Positions 25,026 through 36,157 of a DNA stretch of 64,000 nucleotides are shown in pieces. The position numbers and the translations under genes are program-made. The DNA is taken from assembly GCA_002914805.1 (NCBI GenBank), contig JXTB01000493.1:238898-302897 (forward strand), in the 5' to 3' direction. The first letter of the stretch is position 1. Every line of letters begins with the position of its first letter. The notes beneath the pieces were generated by a model that was given only the letters and a program-made list of their open reading frames with translations, was not told the origin of the DNA and did not search any database. Source of the stretch: Parasponia andersonii (taxonomy: Eukaryota; Streptophyta; Magnoliopsida; Rosales; Cannabaceae).

Positions 25026-26673
25026 TGTTAGCTAGAATAAATTTCTGGAAAATATTTTCATAAAATTATTTTCAAGAATACCATAGTTTTGTAAAATTAA
25101 GAAACGCAACAGAATTGATCGTTTAAAATTTTTTCTTTTACAAAATGTTTCAGATCGTGATCTAACATAAATTAACTCTTGCTCTAGATAAGAACAATAC
25201 TCGAATTTGCTCCACAATCTTCTCATTTTCCCGTCTATTCTCGAAAGTCATTTGATTGATCCAGTGGGTGGTCAACTTCTTGATTCCCAACAAAGAGATC
25301 CGCAGATAAACAAGAAGACAATCTCCTCGAACCTATTTCTCCAAGATGGCCGAAACACCAAGGACAGTGAATCCCTAGTGGTGGCTGATTTTCTCTGCTC
25401 TTTCTCTCTCTGTTATGCATGTAACACTCTCTTCCTTCTGGGAGTGTTTCATGTGTAACACTTATATATATTTGCTAGAGAACTTTTCTCTTAACTATAG
25501 AGAGATTAGTAAACCCTAATGAGCTTATTGGGCTTGTTGGGCTCAACTGATTATCAAATAACTATTGGGTTTTAATTTTAGCTAGACAGGGGACTAGATA
25601 GATCCATAAAGCCCAAGCTCCAATAAACCATATACCCAATATCATAATTAACTCTTAATTATGATTGGACCTTGTCCATTAATATTGGGGCACACCACTA
25701 TAGGACCAATATTAAACTCTTGGACTAAATGTCATTTATTTTTCTGTGAAACTTATTAACAATTAATTAGCTTGATCCATTTAGCATATACTATACCTGT
25801 AGACATACACCCAATGCAATACTATACTAGTATGGTGAAATTATCGTATTACCTCTCTAGTACATATTTATATTTGAGTTGCCACTTTTTATTTAATGGA
25901 TTATAGTTGACTATGGTATTTAAATCTGCTTATACCAACACAGTCAAATTCACATAGTGAATATTGGGGCCCTGGTTTATATTATCCAAAAACTTGAAAA
26001 AACTCAAAGTAATATTATATGCATGGTGTCTATCATGAAAAACGTTCTACACATTTCATATACCTTATCTTCTAAGATACCGAAGTTTGAACCATAAATC
26101 GGAACTAGTCCTTTAGTAACTCAAAAAGACAAAACACAAGAAAGTAAGTTCGTTAATTACTAGGATTAAGGTCTTCTACAATAGTGCTAGATTAGTAAAA
26201 TTAGAAATTTGAGTTACGAAACTTAACCTCAAATTTTAATTCACTAGGTCATGCTCAATGCTGTTATAACTTTCTTATAACACACTAATGTTTCTATCCG
26301 AAGACTCACTTCGATAATTAGATACTTTATTAATTAAATAGACAATACTACATTCTATGGCATAGTAAAGTATTCCATCTTCAATATGCAGAATGCGAAT
26401 AATTTAATTTAGACATAATGAAATAAAGAATATAATATTTCCCACATATGAATTCATCATACAAATAATTCTTTATTACTCATTTCATGTCTTGGAATCT
26501 TTTAGATGTTTACATAAGATAAACATATACATCACATGTATATCAATAAGACATAAATAAAATAGAAATTCATAATATAGAATTTATTAATAACAAATAT
26601 ATAGTAAATAATCTAATAAATATTGTTTATAATGTCTAAATAATAAACTGCTTTATAGGACGTTATTCCAACA
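25026..26673 (-). repeat. 3' LTR of Copia A, 1648 bp
   Basis: On the plus strand it begins TGTTAGCTAG and ends TTATTCCAACA, giving TG...CA ends. It is followed at once by the polypurine tract complement (ATCTCCCACTTGGCC). It aligns along its length with the solo LTR at 60269-61929 in the opposite orientation, for example TTTCATTATGTCTAAATTAAA and ATAGAATGTAGT. Confidence 0.85.
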
Positions 26674-26689
26674 ATCTCCCACTTGGCCT

Positions 26690-28184
26690 TTAAAGCAGAT
26701 GTGACATATCACGTAGTCCCATTCCTTCTAGGTGGTTCTCAAATACTTTGATAACCAAATATTTGGTAAAAAGATCAGCAAGGTTCTCTGCAGACGCTAT
26801 CTTACTCACTATCACATCTCCTCTTTGAACAATTTCTCTGAGTATATGATATTTCATCTCTATGTGTTTTCCCCTCTTGTGACTTCTGGGCTCTTTAGAG
26901 TTAGCAACTGCTTCACTGTTATCACAGTAAAGTGTCATAGGTTGCTATGCTCCAGGTACTACCTCAAGATCCAAAAGGAAATTATGAAGCCAGACCGCCT
27001 CTTTAGCTACTTCAGAAGCCGCCACATATTCGGCCTCCATGGTTGAATCCACAACATAAGATTGCTTGATACTCCTCCATATAATCGTTCACCACCAAGG
27101 GTAAAGACTGAACCAGAGGTTAATCTTCTAGAGTCTTTATCAAATTGAAAATCTGAATCAGTATATCCAACAGGTGTTAGATCTTCTCCAGAATATACAA
27201 GCATATGAGTTCTAGTTCTCTGAAGATACTTTAGAATATGCTTGACTGTACCCCAATGTTCAGGTCCTGGATTGGATTGGTAACGACTTACAATCCCAAC
27301 AGCATAACAAATATCTGGTCTTGTGCAAAGTATGGCATACATGAGACCTCCCACTGCCAAAGTATAAGGAATATTTCTCATCTGTTCCTTCTCTTTTTCT
27401 GTCTTAGGAGAATTCTCATTAGACAAAGTAATTCTTTTATGAAATGGTGTTAAACCTTTCTTAGAATTATGCATTGCAAACCTTACCAGTATTTTGTCTA
27501 CATATAAAGCTTGTGATAAAGCTATGCATTTATTCTCTCTGTCTCGTAGAATCTGTATTCCTAGAATATAGCAAGCTTTACCTAAGTCCTTCATATCAAA
27601 CTGCTAACCAAACTTTCACTGATGATAATGATCCAACATCATTCCCAATGATTAGAATATTATCAACATACAGTACCAAAAAAAGTCACTTTGTTATCCT
27701 GAATTCTTTTATGGACACAAGGTTCATCTATGTTTCGTTCAAAACCATAAGACTTAATTACTTCATCAAATCTTATATTCCATGATCTAGATGATTGTTT
27801 GAGTCCATAAATAGATCTCTTAAGTTCACAAACTTTTCTTTCTTGACCTTTTTCAATGTATATAGATAATTCATCAAGATTGCCATTCAGGAATGCAGTC
27901 TTGATGTTCATTTGTCATATCTCATAATCAAGAGATGTATCGATGGATAAGAGTATGCGAATAGACTTGATCATAGCTATAGGAGAAAAGGTTTCTTCAT
28001 AATCGATATCTTCTTTCTGTGTATTACCCTTTACAATTAACCTTGCCTTGAAAGTCTCCATTTTCCTGCCTATTCCTCTCTTTCTTTTATAGATCCACTT
28101 ATATCCAACGAGTTTTATCCCTTCATATAGATCTATAAGTTCCCAGACTTTATTAGAGTACATGGACTCTATTTCGGATTCCAT
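26690..28184 (-). pseudogene. Copia A reverse transcriptase and RNase H, broken
   Basis: RT begins with KVWELIDL and GYKWIYKRK (28184-27915), continues with MNIKTAFLNG and SIYGLKQSSRSWN (27911-27663), then the 27594-27007 frame (KDLGKACYILGIQILRDR, TRPDICYAVG) and RNase H (YCDNSEAVANS, GKHIEMKYHI, ADLFTK) to 26690. The catalytic YVDD box reads YVDN near 27665-27680. Stops and frame changes separate the blocks, so no functional enzyme is made. Confidence 0.88.
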
Positions 28185-28620
28185 TACCTTTTGTTAGAGA
28201 TCTTTATCAACATCATCCATTGCCTCATTATAGGTGTAAGGATCAGATTCTTGGTCACAAGACTCTCATATTCCCAAGTATCTTTCAGGTTGTCTCATAA
28301 CTCTCCCACTACGATGAGGATCCGATGTTTTGTTGAGTTTCAAGTAATTTATCTTTTTTAAGTGCTTTCTCTATCTTATCATCTATAGATAGACTAATAA
28401 CATCATCAGTTAATTCTTCTAGAACTAACTTATTCTTCTAGAACTAACTTACTTTTGGGCTTGAAATCTTTCATATAGTTTTCTTCCAAGAAAATAGCAT
28501 TTGTACTCACAAACACTTTCTTTTCTTTAGTACTATAGAAATAATAGCCTCTAGTTCCTTTTAGGTAACCTAAAAATAGACACAATTTAGATCATGATTC
28601 TAACTTAGTCGTTTTCCTTT

Positions 28621-29661
28621 TCAACACGTGTGCCGGATAATCCCAAATATAGATATGACACAAACAGGTTTATGTCCTTTCCATAGTTCAAATAGAGTCT
28701 TAGGTACTGACTTAGAAGGAACTCTATTCAGCAGGTACATAATAATTTCTAAGGCATAATCCCAAAAAGATGCGGGTAATTGTGAATAACTGAGCATCAA
28801 CCTAACTATATCCAAAAGTGTCCTATTTTTTCTTTTAACAACACAATTTAGTTGAGGCATATTAGGTGCTGTAAGTTAGGATAGGATCCCATTGTCTGTG
28901 AGAAATTCAGAGAATTCTCCAGAGAGGTATTCACCATCTCAATCAGATCGAAAGGTCTTTATGTTCTTTCTTAACTGCTTTTTAGTTTCTACTTTGAATT
29001 CTCTGAACTTTTCAAAAGAATCTGATTTGCATTGCATTAGGTAAATATAACCAAATCTAGAATAATCATCCGTAAACATAATGAAGTATTTAAATCCTCC
29101 TCGTGCTTGAATATTCAAGGGCCCACAGACATCAGTATGTACTAACTCAAGATATTCTTGAACTCTAAGACATTTTCCAGTAAATGGTCTTTTAGTCATT
29201 TTACCTTCCAAACAGAATTCACAAGTTGGTAATGGTTTGACTTATAACGAACTTAGAGGTCTATCATTGACTAACCTTTGAATTCTATTTAGGTTAATAT
29301 GACCAAGTCTCAAATGCCAGAGATAAGTTTCATCATTAGTACTCACTTTTACTTTCTTATATTTAGATTTCACATGTTCAGAAATATTTTAAAGATTGTG
29401 CAATGAGATACTTTTAGGTTGAATAAAGAAAAGATTACTCCTATGAATACTAGTGCAAATAAGACTTTTATTATTTCTAATAGAAACTTTATTGTCAAAA
29501 TGAATCGAATAACCTTGTCTCATTAAACAGGAAACATAAATCAAATTCCGTTTAAACAACAGAATATAATAACAATTCTTTATTTCTAAAAACCTAAAAT
29601 CATCGAAATTCAAAATAACATATTCCATTGCACGAGCTTCAATTATTGAGCCATCTCCCAA
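28621..29661 (-). pseudogene. Copia A integrase region, broken
   Basis: The pre-integrase segment is at 29661-29389. The core begins at HTDVCGPLNIQARGGFKYFIMFTDDYSR (split across positions 29150-29070), and RKNRTLLDIVRLML with PASFWDYALE follows at 28860-28740. These match the D,D-35-E core of Copia integrases in order. The open pieces are separated by stops. Confidence 0.85.
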
Positions 29662-29689
29662 TCACAACGTGAACTCTTTACTAGCAAAC

Positions 29690-30685
29690 TTCCTAGTTTC
29701 CTTAAACTCCTGCAAAGTATTACAAACATGGTCAGTGGCTCCCGAATCTACGATCCAAGAATCGATAGAATCAACCACATGACAAGCCTCAATGAACAAC
29801 AAATTATCATTACCTTGTTTGTCCTTACCGTTGTCCTTTTCCTTTTTAAGGTCTAGGTAAGTTTTGCAGTTCCTCTTCCAATGTCCATCCTCACCGTAGT
29901 GGAAATATTTTCCCTTTAGTTTGGCATCCTTTTTGGTCTTCTTTTTCTTTGGAGCTAGAGAAGCAGGAGTCTTTTTCTTCCCATTACCTTTGCCTTTCGA
30001 CTTAGATTTGGAAGAACTAGCTTAAGCTACATTAGCCTTAGCTGACCCCGACTTATTCTTTTTAAGAATGTTCTCAGTAATTTGCAAATCTTTTATCAGG
30101 CCAGTAAGAGTATAATCCTTCTGGCGAATCTCATAGTCAACTTAAATTGATTGAAAGTGTCTAACAATGGGTTCAAACCATGTCAATTTGGGTGTCACAA
30201 TCAATTTCAGCTCCAAGTATTTCTAGTTCGTTGAGGTATGCGATGACTTTCATCATATGTTCCCGAGTACCCTTCTTTTGACGAAGATTCATAAATGTAC
30301 TTGTAGCCTCATTTCTAGCTTGATGACCGATATTGGTGAACATTTCGTCTACACTCAGCATAATGTCAACAGCAGAATCCATCCCACAATGTTGTTATTG
30401 CAATATATTGCTTATTGAGCCAAGTATATAGCACTTAGCCATCTCATCAGATTACTTCCACTTATCATATAAGTTTCTTTCATCGTTGGTGGATTACTCA
30501 GTTGGCTGAGCAGGATATTGAGTAGTGAGAACCCACTTATGTTTATCAGTAGTAAGCATTATGTCTAGGTTAAGTGTCCAGTCTACATAGTTTTCACCGT
30601 CTAGTTTATTTTGTGTGAGTAAAGTGGATAAGAGATTAAGTGTCATATCTACTGAAAAATAAATAAATATTCCACGTATAAGCAA
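29690..30685 (-). pseudogene. Copia A gag, zinc knuckle and protease, broken
   Basis: Gag starts near 30649 with NKLDGENYVDW, the usual Copia gag opening. The zinc-knuckle region at 29860-29905 reads KYFHYGEDGHWKRNCK: the first two cysteines of CX2C are tyrosines, each a single TGT-to-TAT change. The protease active site DSGATDHV is intact at about 29725-29752. In-frame stops are present in gag and just after the protease. Confidence 0.82.
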
Positions 30686-32165
30686 ACATCATTTATTATG
30701 TTTCGAATAATTAACATAAAGTATTTAAGCATATAATATGCAAGTGAAGTATTCCTAAGACTATCACTTATATTCATGGTAATTTAACCTACCACTGATT
30801 ACAAGCCTCCTACGGGAAGTCATGCAATCAGCAAGTCAAACTGAAACAATTTCAATTAGTAAATAGACAGATAACTTTTATCCCATATTTCTAACTACCA
30901 TTCTCTTTGGTCCTCTAATTGACTAATAAGAACTCCTACGAGAGGATATTAATATTTCGAGTTAAGTGTTTAACCATTGTTTCAGTAACTAAGCTTTTTA
31001 TATAAGACCGTCTCCTATGGGCGATCAACCTCATATAGTCTACCTAGTACCTTATTCTTAGAAGCTCATTTCGAGTATTACTCGGACGAAAAACCCTTAT
31101 ACGAGAGCTCAGTAAGATTCTGAGGCAAGGCTCATCTTAATACATAACGAACCAACAATGGAGACCATAGGTATCTCATACCTTCTCCCACTCAATATTT
31201 TATAATAAGGGATTCATAGATTTTACCCAGTTATCTAACTAGTTTAGTAACCTAAAATCAATTATATAAGCACGTTCATATTTGCATGAGAGTAGCTCTA
31301 ATTTTCTATATGACATGTTACTATTACTTAATTATTAGGTATGCATGCAATATTGTCCTAATAATACCAAAGTAAAAAAGAATTAATTGTTAATGATTTA
31401 TTAATTTCCAGTAATTTAAAATTATTTAACATTTAAATAATTCTAATTGATAAGATGATGTTAAATATTTAAATATGGAAGATAATATTTAAAATTTAAA
31501 TTAGAAAAGATTTACACAAAATCTAAACAGTTTAAATAAAAGATTTAACTAATTAAATCTCCTTAAATATCTCAAATTTAAATTTCAACTTTTGAAATCT
31601 TAATTTGAGTTTAACTTCTTTAAATATCTCCTATTATCTTATTCTGTCAGATTTGACTTCAAAATTCAAATCGATATCTAATCTCATTAAATATCTACCA
31701 ACCGTAAATTCAAATTTGAAGATTTGAAAAGATATTCTGATTTAAATTTAAATTTCAAATCTTCATAAAATTCGAAATTTAAAAGATAGAAGATTTTACA
31801 AATAAAATCTCCTATAATATCTCTAATTTGAATTTAAACAAATTTAAAATTCAAAAATAGATTACCAACTATCATATAATCAGTTTTCAAAATATCTATT
31901 CAAAATTTGAATTTAAAAACTAAAAAGATATTATCTCATAATATTTAATTTTAAAAATTTCCATTTTAAAATATCTGTAATTATTCAAACAATAATTAAG
32001 ATATTATGGATATCAATCATATTCACAATTCAAATTAAAATATCCTATTAATTTAAATTTCGAAAATTCAAATTTAATAAGGATTTTAAAATTTTGAAAT
32101 TAAAATTTAATCTATCAGTTTTCATAAAACTATAGATAAATTAAATTAATTTTAAAATGAAAATA
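30686..32165 (-). other. Non-coding leader of Copia A
   Basis: About 1.5 kb between gag and the GC-rich array. The gag-proximal half is mixed; 31380-32165 is extremely AT-rich with many ATTTAAATTT-like variants. No open frame of note and no primer-binding site was found. Confidence 0.5.
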
Positions 32166-32169
32166 ATTA

Positions 32170-32680
32170 AAATTATGGTCGGAAATATGAAACATGTCGT
32201 GACAAGCTGACGGACAGAACGGGAAGCCAGTATGTGGCAACGCTCGAGATTACTACCGGGAACCAATGGGCTCGCATAATGCTACACGGCCTCGCTCGAG
32301 ACAACTCTCGAGCGATAACGGGCCCGCGTAATTCTCGCAAGTCAAATGTACGAGGCGGCACCTTGAGCGGCGAAGGCACGAGAGGCCTCCCTTGTGGCCG
32401 GCATGCAGGAGGCCGCCCACTGGCCATGCGCGGATCACATCCGCGCGGCCAGCGGGGCCGTGCCCGCGTGCCATGCGCGGGGTGATCCCACGCGGCATGC
32501 AAAGGCTGGCCGCCTGCAGGTCACATGCGGATCACATCCATGCGGCCGACGGGGCTGTGCCCGCACTGCATGCGTGGGGAGGCAGCCTGCAGGCCATACG
32601 CAGAACGCATCCGTGCAACCAACGGTGCCTCACCCGCGGGGTCGTGCCCACTCGGCCCACACGCAGGTCACACCTATAAG
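32170..32680. repeat. GC-rich CpG-dense imperfect tandem array
   Basis: About 510 bases of GC-rich, CpG-dense DNA in a window otherwise strongly AT-rich. Anchor blocks CGGATCACATCC at 32431 and 32528 and a diverged CAGAACGCATCC at 32601 give spacings of 97 and 73 bases. Each is followed by a GGCC-ACGGGGC-TGCCCGC-like block and a TGCATGCG-like block. The open frames here are by-products of GC richness. It adjoins Gypsy integrase sequence at its right edge. Confidence 0.8.
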
Positions 32681-33397
32681 TGCCAACCAAAAAGATTGGG
32701 AAAAATTACTTGATGTAGCCTAATTTTCCTTTAACCTCTAGAGGAATGAGTCCACGGGTAAAAGCCTCTTTGAGATAGTCATGTACAGCAGGAAAAGTCC
32801 AATGATATTCAAGTTTGCTAAGGCATGACATTTATAAGTGGAGTTGGCTAGGGCCTACTTAAACAAAGTTTCCAAAAGAATAAAGAAGTGTGCCGATAAA
32901 AAGAAGAGGCACAATGAGTACCAAGAAAGGGATTTAATCCTTGTCAAACTATTGCCTCAACAATTCAAAACCATAAGAAAGGTATATAAAAGATTGGTGC
33001 ATAAGTATGAAGGTCCATTTCCAGTATTCAAGCGTGTGGATAAGGTTTCCTATAAGCTTCAACTCCCTACCAAGTTAAAGATGTTCCTTGTCTTCCATGT
33101 TAGCATGCTAAAACCCTACCATAAAGACGAAGAGATCCTTCAAGGGGCGAGTCCAAAAGAGCTTCTACTGCAGTGGTAATCTCTTTTGATAAAAAAGGTG
33201 AAGTGTAATCTGGCCGATTACTTGATCTGCTGACATAGTGTGCATAATTATTAAGAATACCTAGTGAAATAGAAGAATTTTCCCGAGACCGAGGCTAGCT
33301 GGGATCATGAGGATGTCTTATAGCAATTCAAAGACCATATCGACCGGTTCAAAGTTGATGGCGTGACAGGAACATTGCGAACTTGAGTAGAGGAGAG
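32680..33397 (+). pseudogene. Ty3/Gypsy integrase C-terminal fragment
   Basis: The plus-strand frame gives QKDWEKLLDVA, then ELARAYLNKVSKRIKKCADKK and VHKYEGPFPVFKRVDKVSYKL with VFHVSMLKPY (32838-33179), the end of a Gypsy integrase. In-frame stops occur after LLDVA and before ELARAYL, so it is dead. Everything upstream in pol is missing because the GC-rich array begins there. A purine-rich GAGGAGAG directly precedes the 3' LTR. Confidence 0.87.
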
Positions 33398-34050
33398 TGT
33401 TACACCTCGCTCATTTAGCTTCCTAAAATCCAAATGTTGCTGCTCCATGGCCCTAAGATCCTCTATATATACTGCTCACTCAAGAGGATAGGAGAAAACC
33501 CTAGAATATAGTGGACACTTCTAGAATGATCAAGAGAAGTTTTGGCCATGCTATAAGACTCTAGATGGCGTTATTAAGTCCTAGAAGGCTCTAGACAAGG
33601 TCGAATAGTGCTATATGGGTTGAGATAGTCTTAAAAACTCATAGAATGACTTGAAAGAGCCAAGATGGTGGTGAACATCCTAAAAGGATCTAGGTCATGC
33701 TTGTTCTAGATTTCTCCATGTAAATATCTTTATAGATATTACTATTTTATTTAGGAAGATTCTAGATCCTTTGTAAGATCATGTCACTTGGTATGATCAT
33801 AACTCTTAGTTGATTTAAGCTTTGCCTATATAAAGGACCCATTGGGTTTATCTGTACACACCATTTTTGAAAGTTGTAGATATTTTAAGAGTAATATAAA
33901 GTTTTTATTCACTCAAGCTCTCTTGTATTTTGCCACTCTGTCTCAAATCTTACTCTAAGTCCATTTTCTTAAGTGTTGATAGGCTGACTTAGTATGATAA
34001 ACTGTACTAAGTACCGCACAATTGTCTAATTTAAAGCTAGGGTCGTGACA
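33398..34050 (+). repeat. 3' LTR of the Gypsy element, 653 bp
   Basis: Begins TGTTACACCTCG straight after a polypurine tract and ends GGTCGTGACA, giving TG...CA ends. A clear TATA box (TATATAAAG, 33827-33835) lies about two thirds along, where an LTR promoter is expected. The 5' LTR is not in the window. Confidence 0.8.
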
Positions 34051-34197
34051 GTATGCTCCAAATCTTCTTGAAACATACCAATATATTGAGATTTGTGCTG
34101 TTAATAAGATTAATTCACCAAATACCTCCAAAATATTAACTCAATGTCCCTAGGAGTAAAGCTCACGACCATAATGTTGGTATGATCGCACCTCTTT

Positions 34198-35081
34198 TAT
34201 TGGCTTATCTCCCATTATAACATAAAAAAGTAGCTTGATTTTAATTTTTCACAATAATATGTAAGGTCATACTCATCTTTTAGGTATTAATATTAGCTAG
34301 AATTTTATTCATTTTTTTTTGTTTACTTTTGAAACTAAATATAAAAATTTAACAAAGTATATTTTTTTATTCATTTTGATTTTAATAATATGATTTAATA
34401 ATATAAGAAAATATTAAAAATAAATTATAGTTTTTTTTAATCTAATCAAGTATATATTCTTTAAGTTATTGCATTGTTAGCTTTTATTGGATTATATCCC
34501 TTTATGATATAAAAAGTAGCTAGACAAGGGCTATTTTATACGTAGTTTTTTTTTTTAATTTTTTCACAAAAATATGCAAGGTCATACGCATATGTAGGTA
34601 TTAATATTATCTAGAATCTTACTCACTTTTTTATTTGTTTATTTTAAAATCTAAATAAAAAAACTTAACATAGTATATATATTTTTTATTCATTTTGATT
34701 TTAATAATATGATTTAATAATATAAGATATTATTAAAAATAAATTATAGTTTTTTTTTATCTAATCAGTTATATATTTTTTAAGTTATTGTATTGTTAGT
34801 TTCATTGGCTTACATCCCTTTATAAAATAAAAAAAATTAGGGATATTTTATATATAGGTTTTTAATTTATCACAATAATATGCAAGGTCGTATGCATATA
34901 TAGGTATTAATATTAGCTAGAATTTTATTCATTTTTTTAAAAAACTAAACAAACAAATTTAACATAGTATATTTTTTATTCATTTTGATTTAAATAATAT
35001 AAGATAATATTAAAAATAAATTATAGTTTTTTTTATCTAATCAAGTATATAATCTTTAAGTTATGACATTGTTAGCCTTTA
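34198..35081 (+). repeat. Three diverged tandem units of about 300 bp
   Basis: Units at 34198-34485, 34486-34802 and 34803-35081 share the order ATTGGNTTATATCCC, CACAATAATATGCAAGGTC, GGTATTAATATTAGCTAGAAT, TTATTCATTTTGATTTTAATA, AAATAAATTATAGTTTTTTT and TTAAGTTATTGCATTGTTAG. They are AT-rich, non-coding and clearly diverged. They may be an old satellite-like array or the interior of an unknown element. Confidence 0.8.
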
Positions 35082-36021
35082 AAACAATTAAATCTTAATT
35101 TTAATGTCTAATCAATCAAAATAACTCTTAATTTCAATTTTGATTCTTAATTTCAACCAAACAATGAAATATTATTAATTTTTTTATTTTAATTCTATTT
35201 TATTATGATTTTAATTTCATTTTTCAAATTAATACTACTTAAATGTCAAAATTTTACTAACAATGCCTCAAAAAAAAAAAAAAAAGAAAAACACCCTTAC
35301 TAACCTAAATGGGCACGTGCCTAAGATAACTAGTAAATATTTAATTATGGAAAATTCTAGTGTTTGAGAGCGAGATCCCTCCTATCCATAAGAGGGTTCT
35401 TAAGACCTTTAAATCAAAATTAATAGTAATCAAAAAGTTTATTATATGTAGAAAAAAAAGTTTTTTTTTTTAATTATTCACTTCTTACTCCATCTCTCTT
35501 GGATACTTTTTTACTCGTCAAATTATTAAAAATTCAAATTATATTTTTATAAATGACAATGAAAAAACAATTTGATTTGAACGATCCAAGTTATATCCTA
35601 ACAAAAATAATTTCTCAGGCCAAAAATTGTGAAATCACTTGCCCTTTTTCCTGCCAACGACATCCTCTGTTTTCTTTTTTTTTTTGGACAAAAAAATCTA
35701 TTTAAGTTGGGAGACCTAAATTCTCCAAAATGTATTAGATCTTTTCAAGAAATCATTTAATATTCCCTAAAAGAGAAAAAGATCTGAACTATAAACCAAA
35801 AAATAACTCACTAATCCATAAATCACTCAAATTTTCAATAAATTTGACTTACAAAAAACTTAAAGATACTAATTTTAAGCGAGGTGAAAAAAAAGAAAAA
35901 GCCACCCCCTGCTAACACGTGCTCTCTATCTACTCATTGTTTTTTTTTATTCCAGTCGAATACAAAGAGGAAAAACAATAAATAAATAAATAAAAGGAGC
36001 AGAAAGAAGACAAGAGAAAAG
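35082..36021. other. AT-rich DNA before duplication copy B
   Basis: No gene or clear element. Several A and T runs are present. It ends where sequence matching copy A starts (TTTAAAGAGCGCAAAGCG at about 36032). This stretch, not the FRO-side spacer, now lies upstream of the second GST gene. Confidence 0.55.
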
Positions 36022-36157
36022 TGGGTTTAAATTAAATTTAAAGAGCGCAAAGCGACAAGTATTGCAACAAAAACGTTTCATTCCATCAGAATAATTGTGT
36101 CTCTGGTTACCCACTTCTCCTTCTTCTTCTTCTTCTTCTTCTTCATCTTCTTCAGTT

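Larger units (their letters stand above)
25026..32680 (-). mobile_element. Degenerate Ty1/Copia retrotransposon A, lacking a 5' LTR
   Basis: Read on the minus strand, the order is gag, protease, integrase, reverse transcriptase, RNase H, polypurine tract (about 26690-26674), 3' LTR; integrase before RT defines Copia. The frame is broken by many stops. A long non-coding leader (30686-32165) and a GC-rich tandem array (32170-32680) lie upstream of gag. No second LTR or primer-binding site is visible before Gypsy sequence begins at about 32680, so the 5' end is lost. A solo LTR of the same family sits at 60269-61929. Confidence 0.88.

Noticed and set aside
32170-32680. Bacterial or organellar origin of the GC-rich stretch
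   Set aside because: It has tandem-repeat structure, no gene, and smooth joins to retroelement sequence on both sides. No positive sign of transfer.
32173-32723. Several overlapping frames in the GC-rich array, both strands
   Set aside because: GC-rich DNA lacks stop codons by chance. The translations are Arg/Pro/Ala-rich with no domain.
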